64,000 bases of DNA from Maritimibacter sp. 55A14 (GCF_003122205.1 NZ_QEYE01000001.1:186001-250000), one strand, 5' to 3'; positions 1-11,594 are shown, numbered from the stretch's first letter. Notes: generated by a model not told the origin, from the sequence alone. Numbers and translations: made by a program.

Positions 1-102
1 TTCATCGTCGAGCACCGCGAGGTTGAGCGCGAAGCCAAGCACGACCGACCAGTGGAACACCCGCACGAAGAGGTCCCAGGATTTTTCCCGTTGCATTGCC
101 AT
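1..102 (-). CDS. Cytochrome b561-family protein, N-terminal fragment
   Basis: Only the first 34 codons are inside the window; the gene runs off the left edge. The N-terminus reads MAMQREKSWDLFVRVFHW and continues into a hydrophobic stretch. A W-D-x-F-x-R-x-x-H-W start is typical of the first transmembrane helix of prokaryotic cytochrome b561 proteins, where the histidine ligates heme b. These proteins pass electrons between quinol and periplasmic c-type cytochromes. The ATG at 102 is preceded by a GGGAG Shine-Dalgarno about 4 bases away. The PepSY gene directly upstream on the same strand is a common partner of such cytochromes, so the two are probably one operon. Family assignment rests on 34 residues only. 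Confidence 0.7.
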   Translation of the reverse strand, partial: MAMQREKSWDLFVRVFHWSVVLGFALNLAVLDDE

Positions 103-120
103 GTCTCCCGTTTGGCGGCT

Positions 121-150
121 CCGGGGACGGGCCGGCAGGCCCGCCCCCGG
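121..150 (-). terminator. Strong hairpin between the PepSY and b561 genes
   Basis: CCGGGG-A-CGGGCC (121-133), loop GGCA, then GGCCCG-C-CCCCGG (138-150) form a 12-bp GC-rich stem with one A/C mismatch. It starts just after the PepSY stop codon and ends before the b561 ribosome binding site. No T-tract follows on the minus strand, so a processing, stability or attenuation element is as likely as a true terminator. Confidence 0.4.
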
Positions 151-157
151 CGGCCGG

Positions 158-412
158 TCAGTCATCGGCCTTGATACGGCGCGGGTCGAAATTCTCGTCT
201 AGGTAAAGCTCCATCCGTTGCCCGTCCTTGAGCGCGTAGACCTCGACCTCGCCATCCTCCATCTCGATCTTGCGCACCTCGTAGCCCTGCGCCGTCAGCT
301 TCTCGGTGATCGTCTGCCGGTCCGCCGCGCTGATCGTGCCCGAGGCGAGCGCCGGGGAGGTCAGCGTCACGGCGGCGGCCAGGGCGGCGGCAATTCTTGC
401 GGTTCGTGTCAT
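158..412 (-). CDS. PepSY domain-containing periplasmic protein
   Basis: An 84-residue protein with a signal peptide (MTRTARIAAALAAAVTLTSP, then ALASG) and one PepSY-like module. The mature part has the helix-plus-hairpin pattern of the family: LTAQGYEVRKIEMEDGEVEV, then YALKDGQRMELYLDENF. Such single-domain proteins are periplasmic and often sit beside cytochrome b561 genes; the molecular role is not established. The start at 412 is chosen over an upstream ATG at 472 because it gives a clean signal peptide and has an AGGAG motif at good spacing. The partial b561 gene follows 55 bases downstream on the same strand, so a two-gene operon is likely. Confidence 0.8.
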   Translation of the reverse strand: MTRTARIAAALAAAVTLTSPALASGTISAADRQTITEKLTAQGYEVRKIEMEDGEVEVYALKDGQRMELYLDENFDPRRIKADD

Positions 413-601
413 GTCTCTCACTCCTGTCAAGACCCTGCGCCTGCTGCGCCAGGGCCGGTTGCGTCGTGACATGATCTGGCACGCGCGCAGGCCGCCGCGC
501 CATCAACCGGCGGAGCAGACCGGTGCTTCTATGGCCGGGGTTGAGGCCCGTCTGCCTGGGGTTTATGCGCGCAGGGCGTTTCCACCCGCCGGACAGGGTT
601 A

Positions 602-631
602 ACCATTCCTTCACCGCCCCGCGGGAATGGT
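602..631. other. Inverted repeat upstream of ssb
   Basis: ACCATTCC (602-609) and GGAATGGT (624-631) form an 8-bp perfect inverted repeat with a 14-base spacer, ending 40 bases before the ssb start. It could be an operator or a 5'-leader hairpin. No LexA-type GTTC-N7-GTTC site was seen here. Confidence 0.3.
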
Positions 632-671
632 GTAGATCGATCAGACGCAGGGGATTCGGCAGGAGGAACGC

Positions 672-1145
672 ATGGCAGGTTCGGTCAACAAGGTCATTCT
701 CATCGGCAATCTGGGCCGCGACCCGGAAGTGCGGACCTTCCAGAATGGCGGCAAGGTGTGCAACCTGCGCGTCGCCACGTCGGAGACCTGGCGCGACAAG
801 GCGAGCGGCGAGCGGCGCGAGCGGACCGAATGGCACAGCGTGGCGATCTTTCAGGAGGGATTGGTGCGCGTCTGCGAGCAATACCTTCGCAAGGGCTCCA
901 AGGTCTATCTCGAAGGCAAGCTGCAAACCCGCAAATGGCAGGACCAATCCGGTCAGGATCGCTATTCTACCGAAGTCGTCCTGCAAGGTTTTGACGGCAC
1001 GCTTGTGATGCTCGACGGACGCGGCGAAGGCGGTGGCGGTGGCAGCTATGGCGGCGACGACCGAGGCGGCGATCCGGGCGCGTCCTCGGGCGGCGGCTTC
1101 TCCGGCGGGCCGGCGGGCGACCTGGACGACGAGATCCCGTTCTGA
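672..1145 (+). CDS. ssb: Single-stranded DNA-binding protein SSB
   Basis: A 157-residue SSB that coats single-stranded DNA in replication, recombination and repair and recruits partners through its acidic tail. The N-terminal OB fold is typical ([18 protein letters not shown], then the [18 protein letters not shown] and [14 protein letters not shown] segments, residues 1-110). A glycine-rich linker (about 118-148) and the conserved C-terminal DDEIPF tip follow. The ATG has a GGAGGA-type ribosome binding site a few bases upstream. Length is near the usual 150-180 residues. It stands alone; the next gene is convergent. Confidence 0.97.
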   Translation: MAGSVNKVILIGNLGRDPEVRTFQNGGKVCNLRVATSETWRDKASGERRERTEWHSVAIFQEGLVRVCEQYLRKGSKVYLEGKLQTRKWQDQSGQDRYSTEVVLQGFDGTLVMLDGRGEGGGGGSYGGDDRGGDPGASSGGGFSGGPAGDLDDEIPF

Positions 1146-1282
1146 CTCCCCGCTTGTCCGGCAGCGGCGAGGCACGGCGCACGCAGCCGCTGGCCGTGCT
1201 CCACCCGCGCTACGGGCAAGAGGCGCCACGTTTGCTGGTGCCGGGTCTCAACCCGGCGGCGCATCCCGCCTGACGGGCAGGC

Positions 1283-1726
1283 TCAGCGCAGCCGGGCGGG
1301 CTTGCGGGTGCTCAGAAGCAGGCTCGTCTCGCTCAGTGCCACGCCGTCGAAGCGCCGGACCGTCGCCAGCACCCGATCCAGCGCCTCCAGCGTGTCGGTG
1401 CCGATCTCCACGATCAGGTCCCATTTGCCGTTGGTGGCGTGCACCGCCTGAACCTGCGGAATGCCCAGAAGCCGTGCCACGGTGCGTTCGGTGCCGCGCC
1501 CCTCGATCCCCAGCATCATCAGCCCGCGCACCGGGGCCTGCGCCACGTCGTCCTTCAGGAGCGCGGTGAAACCAACGATCTCGCCCCGCTCCACAAGCTT
1601 GCGCAGGCGGTCCCGCACCGTGGCGCGCGAGACGCCCAGGGTCGCCGCCAGATCGGAGAGCGCGGCCCGCCCATCGCGCCGGAGGGCCGAGACGAGCCGG
1701 CGGTCGGTGTCGTCCATTTCGGTCAT
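1283..1726 (-). CDS. Lrp/AsnC-family transcriptional regulator
   Basis: A 147-residue regulator with an N-terminal winged helix-turn-helix (MDDTDRRLVSALRRDGRAAL, then LAATLGVSRATVRDRLRKL) and a C-terminal AsnC/RAM effector-binding domain (VQAVHATNGKWDLIVEIGTD, then DRVLATVRRFDGV). Members form dimers or octamers and sense amino acids. It is divergent from the arginase-ornithine cyclodeaminase pair, so it is probably their arginine- or ornithine-responsive regulator (inference from position). The start at 1726 is chosen because the family begins right before the helix-turn-helix; an in-frame ATG at 1738 is almost as good. The frame stays open further upstream but overlaps the arginase promoter region. 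Confidence 0.88.
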   Translation of the reverse strand: MTEMDDTDRRLVSALRRDGRAALSDLAATLGVSRATVRDRLRKLVERGEIVGFTALLKDDVAQAPVRGLMMLGIEGRGTERTVARLLGIPQVQAVHATNGKWDLIVEIGTDTLEALDRVLATVRRFDGVALSETSLLLSTRKPARLR

Positions 1727-1845
1727 TACATCCACCATTATGGAAAGTATGACACCAATATGGCCAAAATGGCTGGTTCCGTCCATCCCGGTTTGCGCGA
1801 ACTCTGGCGGCAAGACATGACCAAGCCATGACAAGGACATTCCCG

Positions 1846-2775
1846 ATGACACCTAAAACCTGCATTCTGCTCGGCGCGCCGGTCGACAGCGGCAAGCGCC
1901 GTCCCGGCTGCCTGATGGGGCCTGCGGCCTATCGCACCGCCGGGATTGCCGGGGCAATCGCCGCTCTGGGCCACGGCGTGGAGGACCGGGGCGACCTGGC
2001 CCCCGCCCCGCCGAGGCCCGCGCAAAGCGCCAATCCCGCCGTGCATGGCCTGGGCGAGACGATCGCCTGGACAGAGAACCTGACCGCCGCCGCCCGCGAC
2101 GCCGCCGCGGCGGGCTTCCCGATCTTTCTGGGCGGCGACCACAGCCTGTCGCTGGGCACGGTCGCCGGGGTCGCCGCGCATGCCGCGGCCGAGGACCGCC
2201 CGCAATATGTGCTCTGGCTCGATGCGCATCCGGATTTCCACACTCCGCTGACCACCGCCTCGGGCAACCTGCACGGCACGCCGGTGGCCTATTTCACCGG
2301 CCAGCCCGGATTCCACGGCTTCCCGCCGCCCGCCGCACCGGTGCCGGGCGAGAGGGTCTGCATGATGGGGCTGCGCTCGGTCGATCCGGCAGAGCATGCG
2401 GGGCTTCTCGAGCACGGCATCGGAATCCATGACATGCGCGCCATCGACGAGCATGGCATCGCCGCGCCGCTGCGCGCCTTCCTGGCGCAGGTCGCGGCCA
2501 GCAACGGCTGCCTGCATGTCAGTCTGGACGTGGATTTCCTCGATCCCGGCATCGCGCCGGCGGTCGGCACCACGGTGCCCGGCGGCGCCACCTTCCGCGA
2601 GGCGCATCTGGTGATGGAACTTCTGCATGACAGCGGGCTCGTCACCTCGCTCGACCTGGTGGAATTGAACCCCTTTCTCGACGAGCGCGGGCGCACCGCC
2701 ACGCTGATGGTCGAGCTCACCGCCTCGCTTCTGGGCCGCAAGGTCTTCGACCGCCCGACACGGAGTTTCGCATGA
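1846..2775 (+). CDS. rocF: Arginase
   Basis: A 309-residue ureohydrolase predicted to hydrolyse L-arginine to L-ornithine and urea with a binuclear manganese centre. The metal-binding motifs appear in order: GGDHSLSLGT, DAHPDFHTP, a conserved HGTPVAY segment, and SLDVDFLDPGIAPAVGT. The ATG at 1846 has AAGGA about 8 bases upstream and is preferred to an in-frame ATG at 1828. The stop overlaps the next start by 4 bases (ATGA), so it is translationally coupled to ornithine cyclodeaminase and the pair takes arginine to proline. Agmatinase is a related alternative, but the coupling favours arginase. Confidence 0.92.
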   Translation: MTPKTCILLGAPVDSGKRRPGCLMGPAAYRTAGIAGAIAALGHGVEDRGDLAPAPPRPAQSANPAVHGLGETIAWTENLTAAARDAAAAGFPIFLGGDHSLSLGTVAGVAAHAAAEDRPQYVLWLDAHPDFHTPLTTASGNLHGTPVAYFTGQPGFHGFPPPAAPVPGERVCMMGLRSVDPAEHAGLLEHGIGIHDMRAIDEHGIAAPLRAFLAQVAASNGCLHVSLDVDFLDPGIAPAVGTTVPGGATFREAHLVMELLHDSGLVTSLDLVELNPFLDERGRTATLMVELTASLLGRKVFDRPTRSFA

Positions 2776-3809
2776 AAAACCTCAACATCGTTCCCTTCGT
2801 CTCCGTCGACAACATGATGAAACTGGTGCTCGCGACGGGTGTGGAGCGCTTCCTGACCGGGCTGGCCGACTATATCGAGGAGGATTTCCGCCGCTGGGAG
2901 CTTTTCGACAAGACCCCACGCGTGGCCAGCCATTCCAAGGAAGGCGTGATCGAGCTGATGCCCACCTCCGACGGAGAGGTCTACGGCTTCAAATACGTCA
3001 ACGGGCATCCCAAGAACATGAAGGAAGGCTTGCAGACCGTCACCGCCTTCGGGCTGCTGGCCGATGTCGGCAACGGCTACCCGGTGCTGCTGTCGGAAAT
3101 GACGATCCTGACCGCGCTGCGCACCGCGGCGACCTCGGCGATGGTGGCCCGGCACCTGGCCCCAAAAGGCGCGCGCACCATGGCGATGATTGGCAACGGC
3201 GCGCAGTCCGAATTCCAGGCGCTGGCGATGAAGGCGGTCTGCGGGGTGGACCGGCTGCGCCTCTACGACATCGACCCGGTGGCGACCGAGAAGGCGATGC
3301 GCAACCTCGCCGGTTTTGGCTTCGACATGAGCTTCTGCCGCAGTAGCGAGGAGGCCATAGAGGGCGCCCAGATCATCACCACCTGCACCGCCGACAAGCA
3401 ATACGCCACGATCCTGACCGACAACATGGTCGGCGCTGGCGTGCACATCAACGCCATCGGCGGCGACTGTCCGGGCAAGACGGAACTGCATCGCGACATC
3501 TTGCTGCGGTCGGACATTTTCGTGGAGTTTCCGCCGCAGACCCGGATCGAGGGCGAGATCCAGCAGCTCGACGCGGACCACCCCGTGACCGAGATGTGGC
3601 GGGTCATCAACGGCGCCGCGCCGGGGCGCCGGGACGCCCGCCAGATCACGCTTTTCGACGGCGTGGGCTTTGCGGTGGAAGACTTCTCGGCCCTTCGGTT
3701 CCTGCGCGACCGGCTGCGGGGCACGCGCTTCTACGACGATCTCGACATGATCGCCGATCCCGACGAGCCGCGAGATCTCTTCGGGATGCTGCTGCGCGCC
3801 GCGTCCTGA
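2772..3809 (+). CDS. ocd: Ornithine cyclodeaminase
   Basis: A 345-residue member of the ornithine cyclodeaminase/mu-crystallin family, predicted to convert L-ornithine to L-proline and ammonia using bound NAD. The substrate-side region contains KEGVIELMPTSDGEVYGFKY and VNGHPKNMKEGLQTV. The Rossmann part begins ARTMAMIGNGAQSEFQALAM and includes LRLYDIDP. The length matches the long proteobacterial form (about 350 residues). The start overlaps the arginase stop (ATGA), so both products are made from one message. Together they form a short arginine-to-proline catabolic route, probably governed by the divergent Lrp-type regulator. Confidence 0.93.
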   Translation: MKNLNIVPFVSVDNMMKLVLATGVERFLTGLADYIEEDFRRWELFDKTPRVASHSKEGVIELMPTSDGEVYGFKYVNGHPKNMKEGLQTVTAFGLLADVGNGYPVLLSEMTILTALRTAATSAMVARHLAPKGARTMAMIGNGAQSEFQALAMKAVCGVDRLRLYDIDPVATEKAMRNLAGFGFDMSFCRSSEEAIEGAQIITTCTADKQYATILTDNMVGAGVHINAIGGDCPGKTELHRDILLRSDIFVEFPPQTRIEGEIQQLDADHPVTEMWRVINGAAPGRRDARQITLFDGVGFAVEDFSALRFLRDRLRGTRFYDDLDMIADPDEPRDLFGMLLRAAS

Positions 3810-3855
3810 TCGGCACCTCGCCCGTACCGGCCACCGGGGCGGGCGCTTCCTTCGG

Positions 3856-4125
3856 TCAGTGCAGCGATATCTCCCCGGTGACGTTGCGCCATTCGCCCGG
3901 CGAGATCAGCTTGCGGTGGGTGAAGCGGACGGAATGCAGCGGCCCCTCGATCTCTTCCTGCCAGAATTCGATGAACTTGAAGAGCTTCGGGTAATCCGGT
4001 GCAAGGTCGTATTCCTGCCAGAGAAAACTGTTCAGGACATGCTGGTAATCCGGCATCCGGTAGATCATTTCGGCCGTGGTCAGGCCGTAGCCGTCCAGCA
4101 TCAGCTCGATCTCGGTCCTCGGCAT
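3856..4125 (-). CDS. usg: Usg-family protein
   Basis: An 89-residue soluble protein of the Usg-like family, a small alphaproteobacterial family first noted near tryptophan or aspartate-pathway genes and without a known biochemical role. Recognisable features are the N-terminal EIELMLDGYGLTTAEMIYRM, then PDYQHVLNSFLWQEYDLAPD, and PKLFKFIEFWQEEIEGPLHS near the C-terminus. The ATG at 4125 has a near-perfect AAAGGAGGT ribosome binding site 6-7 bases upstream; the open frame further upstream is not used. It diverges from gyrA across a 215-bp spacer. Confidence 0.85.
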   Translation of the reverse strand: MPRTEIELMLDGYGLTTAEMIYRMPDYQHVLNSFLWQEYDLAPDYPKLFKFIEFWQEEIEGPLHSVRFTHRKLISPGEWRNVTGEISLH

Positions 4126-4266
4126 TCTGCTACCTCCTTTTCTTCTTGTTACATAATGTTTGCCCGGCTTTTCCGATCCGTCAAGAAATCTGTACATCAA
4201 AGATAAATGATTCCAGTGTGTTAGCAGACAACGCCGTTGGCTGCTCGCGGCACAGGCAGAGGCCGA

Positions 4267-4296
4267 TTGCATCCCGTATCTGGGTTCGGGTATAAT
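4267..4296 (+). promoter_or_regulatory. Candidate sigma-70 promoter of gyrA
   Basis: A perfect TATAAT (4291-4296) is preceded by TTGCAT (4267-4272) with an 18-base spacer. It would give a leader of roughly 35-40 bases before the GTG start of gyrA. The -35 element matches only the TTG part of the consensus. Confidence 0.55.
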
Positions 4297-4340
4297 CGCG
4301 CCAACTAGATATAGATGTCGGCAATACAGGCGCAGCACAC

Positions 4341-7082
<2,742 letters not shown>

Positions 7083-7089
7083 GTGCCGC

Positions 7090-7116
7090 GCGGCAGGGCT
7101 GTGACGGCCCTGCCGC
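7090..7116 (+). terminator. Hairpin after gyrA
   Basis: GCGGCAGGGC (7090-7099) and GCCCTGCCGC (7107-7116) form a perfect 10-bp stem with a 7-base loop, 8 bases after the gyrA stop. There is no T-run after it, as is common for high-GC terminators or transcript-end hairpins. Confidence 0.5.
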
Positions 7117-7212
7117 CGGCCCTTGGTGAATTCCGCAATGTGATCCTAATCTGAACACATTTCTCCCGGAGGTTGTTTTCCGAGGGCGGGCGTCTAGTGA
7201 CCGAGGGATGGA

Positions 7213-7752
7213 ATGAACCAGCATGCCGAATTTCGCGCGAAACGGGAATACAGGTATGTGGAGGACATGTTGCGGGAGGCCGCCGCGGCGGCAGCGCGCG
7301 AACCAATAGTCCCGCCCGAACCGGCACCCGCGGCACCGCCCGAGGCCACGCCGCTCGACATTTTCGCGACCTTCACGCGTGTAGTCATAGGCTCCTTCTT
7401 CCTGGCGAAATCGGCCGGTCTGGTGCTTGCGGGCAACGCGCTCCACCAGGTGTTCGCGGCCGGGCTGATCCCCGGCACCTTCATCTGGGTGAGCGTCGGA
7501 TTCGAGTTCCTCGCCGCCTTCTGTGTGCTGATCGGCTTCCAGACCGTGCTCGCCGCGTCGGTGCTGGCGGTGCATGTGTTCTGGAGCAGCTATCTCTTCA
7601 ACTACGACCCCGGAAACTTGCCCGCGCTGCATCTCTTCTGGAAGGATTTCTCGATGGTAATGGGGCTCTTCATCGTGATCCTGCTCAGCCGCTACGGCGC
7701 CGGACTGGACCGGCTGAGCAAGGCCACCGCCCTGCGCGGCCTGCGCGACTGA
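7213..7752 (+). CDS. DoxX-like integral membrane protein
   Basis: A 179-residue protein with a polar, alanine/proline-rich N-terminus (1-48), then four hydrophobic segments: around [57 protein letters not shown] and [17 protein letters not shown]. The arrangement and the motif [19 protein letters not shown] fit the DoxX/DoxD-like family of four-helix membrane proteins, whose roles are mostly unknown and are sometimes tied to quinone or thiol redox. It lies between gyrA and trmFO on the same strand, with its own 130-bp leader. Assignment is by topology and general similarity only. Confidence 0.7.
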   Translation: MNQHAEFRAKREYRYVEDMLREAAAAAAREPIVPPEPAPAAPPEATPLDIFATFTRVVIGSFFLAKSAGLVLAGNALHQVFAAGLIPGTFIWVSVGFEFLAAFCVLIGFQTVLAASVLAVHVFWSSYLFNYDPGNLPALHLFWKDFSMVMGLFIVILLSRYGAGLDRLSKATALRGLRD

Positions 7753-7810
7753 CCCCCACCGCCACCGCGCCCCCCTTTCCTTTTCCCGGCCACTCCCCTA
7801 CATCCGGCGC

Positions 7811-9172
7811 ATGACCGGACCCATCCATATCATCGGCGGCGGCATGGCCGGGGCCGAGGCCGCCTGGCAGGCGGTCCAACTGGGCGTGCCCGTGATTCTG
7901 CACGAGATGCGCCCGCGTATCGGCACCTTCGCGCACCGCACCGGTGATCTGGCCGAGATGGTCTGCTCCAACTCCTTCCGCTCCGATGACGATGAACAGA
8001 ACGCCGTGGGCCTGCTGCATTGGGAGATGCGCGCGGCCGGCGGTCTGATCATGGAAATGGCCGATGCCCATGCCCTGCCCGCCGGCGGGGCGCTGGCCGT
8101 GGACCGCGACGCCTTCTCGTCCGGGGTGAGTGCGCGCCTGCGCGCCCATCCGCTGGTCACCCTCGAGGAGGGCGAGATCACCGGCCTGCCACCCGCCGAC
8201 CGGGGCTCCTGCATCATCGCGACCGGGCCGCTGACCTCCGACGCGCTTGGGGAAGCGATCCGGGCCGAGACCGGGGCCGAGGCGCTGGCCTTCTTCGACG
8301 CCATCGCGCCCATCGTGCATTTCGACAGCATCGACCTGTCCAAGGCCTGGTTCCAGTCGCGCTACGACAAGGGCGAAACCGAGGAGCAGCGCACCGCCTA
8401 TCTCAACTGCCCGATGGACCGCGACACCTACGAGGCGTTCATCGACGCCCTGCTGGCCGCCGACAAGACCGAGTTCCACGAGGGCGAGACCGCCAAATAT
8501 TTCGACGGCTGCCTGCCGATCGAGGTGATGGCCGAGCGCGGCCGCGAGACGCTGCGTCACGGACCGATGAAGCCGGTGGGCCTGACCAACCCGCACGCGC
8601 CGGATGTGAAGCCGCATGCAATCGTGCAGCTTCGCCGGGACAACAAACTGGGCACACTCTACAATATCGTGGGCTTCCAGACCAAGATGAAGTATGGCGC
8701 GCAAACCGATGTTTTACGTATGATTCCAGGATTGGAACATGCCGGTTTCGCGCGACTTGGGGGCATACACCGCAACACGTTCCTGAACTCGCCGCGCTAT
8801 CTCGACGCGCAGTTGCGGCTGAAATCGCGTCCGCATATCCGCTTCGCCGGGCAGATCACCGGGGTCGAGGGCTATGTCGAATCCGCCGCGATGGGTCTGC
8901 TGGCGGGACGGCTGGCCGTGGCCGAACTGCGTGGCGCGCCGCTCTGCGCGCCGCCGCCCGAAACGGCGCTGGGCGCGCTCGTCACCCATATCACCGGCGG
9001 CGCGGATGCGAAGACCTTCCAGCCGATGAACGTGAATTTCGGCCTCTTCCCGCCGGTCGACCTGAAAGGCGGGCGCCGCAACCGGCCCGCGCGCTACCGC
9101 GCCTATACCGACCGCGCCAAGGCCGCCTTTGCAGAATGGCTGGAGAACCAGACCGCTCTGGACCTTTGCTGA
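7811..9172 (+). CDS. trmFO: tRNA m5U54 methyltransferase TrmFO (folate/FAD-dependent)
   Basis: A 453-residue flavoprotein that methylates uridine 54 of tRNA, using methylenetetrahydrofolate as carbon donor and FADH2 as reductant. The N-terminal dinucleotide-binding motif is [15 protein letters not shown], followed by the family signatures [18 protein letters not shown] and GLLHWEMR. A conserved ANCP-type cysteine region ([15 protein letters not shown]) and a C-terminal [15 protein letters not shown] segment are present. Length is normal for the family (about 440-475). It is followed closely by a methyltransferase gene and gluQRS, and the three may be cotranscribed. Confidence 0.96.
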   Translation: MTGPIHIIGGGMAGAEAAWQAVQLGVPVILHEMRPRIGTFAHRTGDLAEMVCSNSFRSDDDEQNAVGLLHWEMRAAGGLIMEMADAHALPAGGALAVDRDAFSSGVSARLRAHPLVTLEEGEITGLPPADRGSCIIATGPLTSDALGEAIRAETGAEALAFFDAIAPIVHFDSIDLSKAWFQSRYDKGETEEQRTAYLNCPMDRDTYEAFIDALLAADKTEFHEGETAKYFDGCLPIEVMAERGRETLRHGPMKPVGLTNPHAPDVKPHAIVQLRRDNKLGTLYNIVGFQTKMKYGAQTDVLRMIPGLEHAGFARLGGIHRNTFLNSPRYLDAQLRLKSRPHIRFAGQITGVEGYVESAAMGLLAGRLAVAELRGAPLCAPPPETALGALVTHITGGADAKTFQPMNVNFGLFPPVDLKGGRRNRPARYRAYTDRAKAAFAEWLENQTALDLC

Positions 9173-9208
9173 CCGGGCTTGTTATCCTGTTTGCGACAGG
9201 GGAAGCCT

Positions 9209-9778
9209 ATGAACGACACCGATACCATTGAAGAACGCACGAACCAGACGGGTCCGGCGGCCGGGCGTGACCGCGCCACCGCCCCACAGGACGCCGCGGC
9301 GGCGCTGCGCGACTGCGGCGCCGATACGGGCGCGCCGCTGCTCGATTTCGGCTGCGGCAACGGCATATCCGGCGCGGCCTTCGCCGATGCGGGCTTCCGG
9401 GTGATCGACGGCATGGACCCGTCGCCACGGATGCTGGAACGGGCGGCCGCGCGCAACATCTACCGCGGCCTCTGGCAGATCGTGCCGGGGCGCCGCCTGC
9501 CCTCGGGCAATGGCCCCTATGACAATATTGCTGCGCTGTGCGCGATCGGCCCCGGCGCCGCGCCGCCGGAGACCTTCGATGGGCTCTTCCGGCTGCTCAA
9601 GCGCGGCGGCTACATGATCCTCTGCTTCAATGCGGAGACACTGGCCGATGCGCGGTTCGAGGCCCGGATCGCCGAATATGTCGATTGCTGCGCGGCCGAG
9701 GTACTGTGCCGCGACCAGGGCGACCAGATCCCCGGGACAGAGCCCGGCGCGGTTGTCTATGTGCTGCGAAAACGCTGA
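9209..9778 (+). CDS. Class I SAM-dependent methyltransferase
   Basis: A 189-residue protein with a Rossmann-type methyltransferase core. The SAM-binding motif I is LLDFGCGNGISGAAFADAGF, followed by the acidic-loop equivalent VIDGMDPSPRMLERA. Later strands include PYDNIAALCAIGPGAAPPET and LLKRGGYMILCFN. The substrate is not evident. The start at 9209 is preferred because GGGGAA lies at good spacing; an upstream in-frame ATG at 9179 is inside the trmFO tail region. It lies 36 bases after trmFO, and its stop abuts the gluQRS start, so it belongs to a small tRNA-modification-rich operon. A tRNA or small-molecule substrate are both possible. Confidence 0.82.
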   Translation: MNDTDTIEERTNQTGPAAGRDRATAPQDAAAALRDCGADTGAPLLDFGCGNGISGAAFADAGFRVIDGMDPSPRMLERAAARNIYRGLWQIVPGRRLPSGNGPYDNIAALCAIGPGAAPPETFDGLFRLLKRGGYMILCFNAETLADARFEARIAEYVDCCAAEVLCRDQGDQIPGTEPGAVVYVLRKR

Positions 9779-10651
9779 ATGTGCACGCGATTCGCGCCCT
9801 CGCCCACGGGTCTCCTGCATCTGGGCCACGCCTTCTCGGCGCTGACGGCCTGGGACATGGCGCAGGCGGCGGGCGGTACTTTCCTGCTACGTATCGAGGA
9901 TATCGACACCGCCCGCGCCCGGCCCGAATTCGAGGCCGCGATCTTCGAGGATCTCGCCTGGCTGGGGCTGGACTGGCCGCGCCCGGTGATGCGCCAGTCC
10001 GACCGGATGCCGGCCTATCGGGGCGCGTTGACGCGGCTGGCGGCTTTGGGCGTGGTCTATCCCTGCTCCTGCAGCCGCGCCGATATCCGCGCCGCCCTTG
10101 CCGCCCCACAGGAACGCGCGGAGCCCGCGCGGGACGGTCCCGACGGCCCGGTCTATCCCGGCACCTGCCGGGGACGAGGGATGGCGACGCGGACGCCGGG
10201 CGATGCGCTGCGCCTCGATATGGTACGCGCGCTGGCGCGGTTGGGCGACGGTACCGACACGCATCACGCGGCGGAGACCGGCGCAGCGGAGATCGCGCGC
10301 CACCGGCTGGACCCGGACGCGCTGACGGATCGCTGCGGCGACATCGTGTTGGCGCGCCGCGATATCGCCACCTCCTATCACCTCTCGGTCGTGGTGGACG
10401 ACGCGGCACAGGGCATCACCCATGTCGTGCGCGGCCGCGACCTTCTGGCGGCCACGCCGATCCATATCCTGCTTCAGGCGTTGCTGGAGCTTCCGCATCC
10501 AAGCTACCACCATCACGTTCTTATTCGAGATGAAGCGGGGCGCCGTCTCGCGAAACGCGACGACGCGCGCGCGCTGCGGCTCTGGCGCGAATCGGGCGAG
10601 AGCCCGGCCGACCTGCGGCGCCATCTGGGCCTGCCGCCCCTGGCGGCCTGA
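9779..10651 (+). CDS. gluQ: Glutamyl-queuosine tRNA(Asp) synthetase
   Basis: A 290-residue GluRS paralogue lacking the anticodon-binding domain. It activates glutamate and transfers it to queuosine 34 of tRNA-Asp. It begins directly at the class I signature (MCTRFAPSPTGLLHLGHAFS), has LRIEDIDTARA, the zinc-site cysteines in YPCSCSRADIRAAL and VYPGTCRGRG, and a degenerate KMSKS loop RLAKRDDARAL. The ATG follows the previous stop immediately (TGA then ATG). Length matches GluQRS (about 290-300). Two tRNA-Asp(GTC) genes, the substrate tRNA, lie further along the window. Confidence 0.95.
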   Translation: MCTRFAPSPTGLLHLGHAFSALTAWDMAQAAGGTFLLRIEDIDTARARPEFEAAIFEDLAWLGLDWPRPVMRQSDRMPAYRGALTRLAALGVVYPCSCSRADIRAALAAPQERAEPARDGPDGPVYPGTCRGRGMATRTPGDALRLDMVRALARLGDGTDTHHAAETGAAEIARHRLDPDALTDRCGDIVLARRDIATSYHLSVVVDDAAQGITHVVRGRDLLAATPIHILLQALLELPHPSYHHHVLIRDEAGRRLAKRDDARALRLWRESGESPADLRRHLGLPPLAA

Positions 10652-10656
10652 GCGGT

Positions 10657-11019
10657 TCAGCCCGGTTCGGGGCGCATCAGTTCCGTCTCCTCGCCGTCGC
10701 GGATGCCGGTGAAAAAGCAGCTCCTGCGGTTGGTGTGGCAGGCGGGGCCGGTCTGCTCCACCAGCACCAGCAGGCAGTCGCGGTCGCAATCGACGCGCAG
10801 TTCCACGAGCCTCTGGACATGGCCGCTCGTCTCGCCCTTGACCCAGAAGGTCCGGCGCGAGCGCGACCAGTAGGTGACGCGGCCGGTCTCCAGCGTGCGC
10901 GCGACGGCATCGGCATTCATCCAGGCCAGCATCAGCACCTCGCCGGTCGCGGCCTCCTGCGCGATCACCGGGATCAGGCCGCGGTCATCAAATTTCAGCG
11001 TGGAAGGATCGAATGCCAT
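10657..11019 (-). CDS. hisI: Phosphoribosyl-AMP cyclohydrolase
   Basis: A 120-residue monofunctional HisI that opens the adenine ring of phosphoribosyl-AMP in histidine biosynthesis. The zinc and magnesium sites are visible: [38 protein letters not shown], then the [20 protein letters not shown] region and a cysteine in RRSCFF. HisE is not fused. It converges with gluQ (6-base gap) and diverges from the NifU/IscU-like gene across a 71-bp spacer. Confidence 0.96.
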   Translation of the reverse strand: MAFDPSTLKFDDRGLIPVIAQEAATGEVLMLAWMNADAVARTLETGRVTYWSRSRRTFWVKGETSGHVQRLVELRVDCDRDCLLVLVEQTGPACHTNRRSCFFTGIRDGEETELMRPEPG

Positions 11020-11090
11020 GACATATCCTTTTCAACGGGACCGGTCCGGACTATCTATTTGATCCGACGCCAACAGGAAAGTACCCACCC

Positions 11091-11543
11091 ATGAGCGCCG
11101 AATCCGAACTGATCAAGCTCTATTCCCAACGCATCCTGGCGCTTGCCGCGGATATCCCGCTGACCGAACGGCTGGACGCGCCGGACGCCACGGCGAAACG
11201 GCGCGCGCCGCTCTGCGGCTCCAACGTGACGGTGGATCTGACAGTGTCGGACGGGCGCATCACAGACTTCGGGCAGGACGTGAAGGCCTGCGCGCTGGGC
11301 CAGGCCGCCGCCGCGGTGGTCGGGGCGAACGTGATCGGGCGCAGCCGCGACGAGATTCTGCGCGCCCGCGACGAGCTGAAGGCGATGCTCAAGGAGAACG
11401 GCCCACCACCCTCGCCGCCCTTCGACGGGCTGGCGGTGCTGGAGCCCGCGCGCGACTACAAGAACCGCCACGCCTCGATCATGCTGGCGCTGGAGGCGAC
11501 GCTGGAGGCCTTCGATGCAGCCCGCGAGACCGCCTGCGCTTGA
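11091..11543 (+). CDS. NifU/IscU-like iron-sulfur cluster assembly scaffold
   Basis: A 150-residue protein of the IscU/NifU N-terminal family. The conserved cysteines appear in KRRAPLCGSNVTVDL and DVKACALGQAAAAVV; the third conserved cysteine of standard IscU is not obvious after residue 115, so it is a divergent scaffold or carrier. Members assemble or hand over Fe-S clusters in the cytoplasm. The start has GGAAAG just upstream. It diverges from hisI, and no other isc or suf genes are nearby, so it is an orphan scaffold rather than part of an operon. Confidence 0.83.
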   Translation: MSAESELIKLYSQRILALAADIPLTERLDAPDATAKRRAPLCGSNVTVDLTVSDGRITDFGQDVKACALGQAAAAVVGANVIGRSRDEILRARDELKAMLKENGPPPSPPFDGLAVLEPARDYKNRHASIMLALEATLEAFDAARETACA

Positions 11544-11560
11544 TCTGCCATGCAGACCAA

Positions 11561-11594
11561 GAAAAAACCGCCGCGAGGCATGAGCCCGCGGCGG
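11561..11594 (-). terminator. Rho-independent terminator (minus strand)
   Basis: CCGCCGCG (11568-11575) and CGCGGCGG (11587-11594) form an 8-bp perfect stem. On the minus strand the stem is followed by a run of six T (A-run at 11562-11567 on plus). It ends transcription coming from the small gene at 11724-11846. The plus side has no T-run, so it is probably one-directional. Confidence 0.75.
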
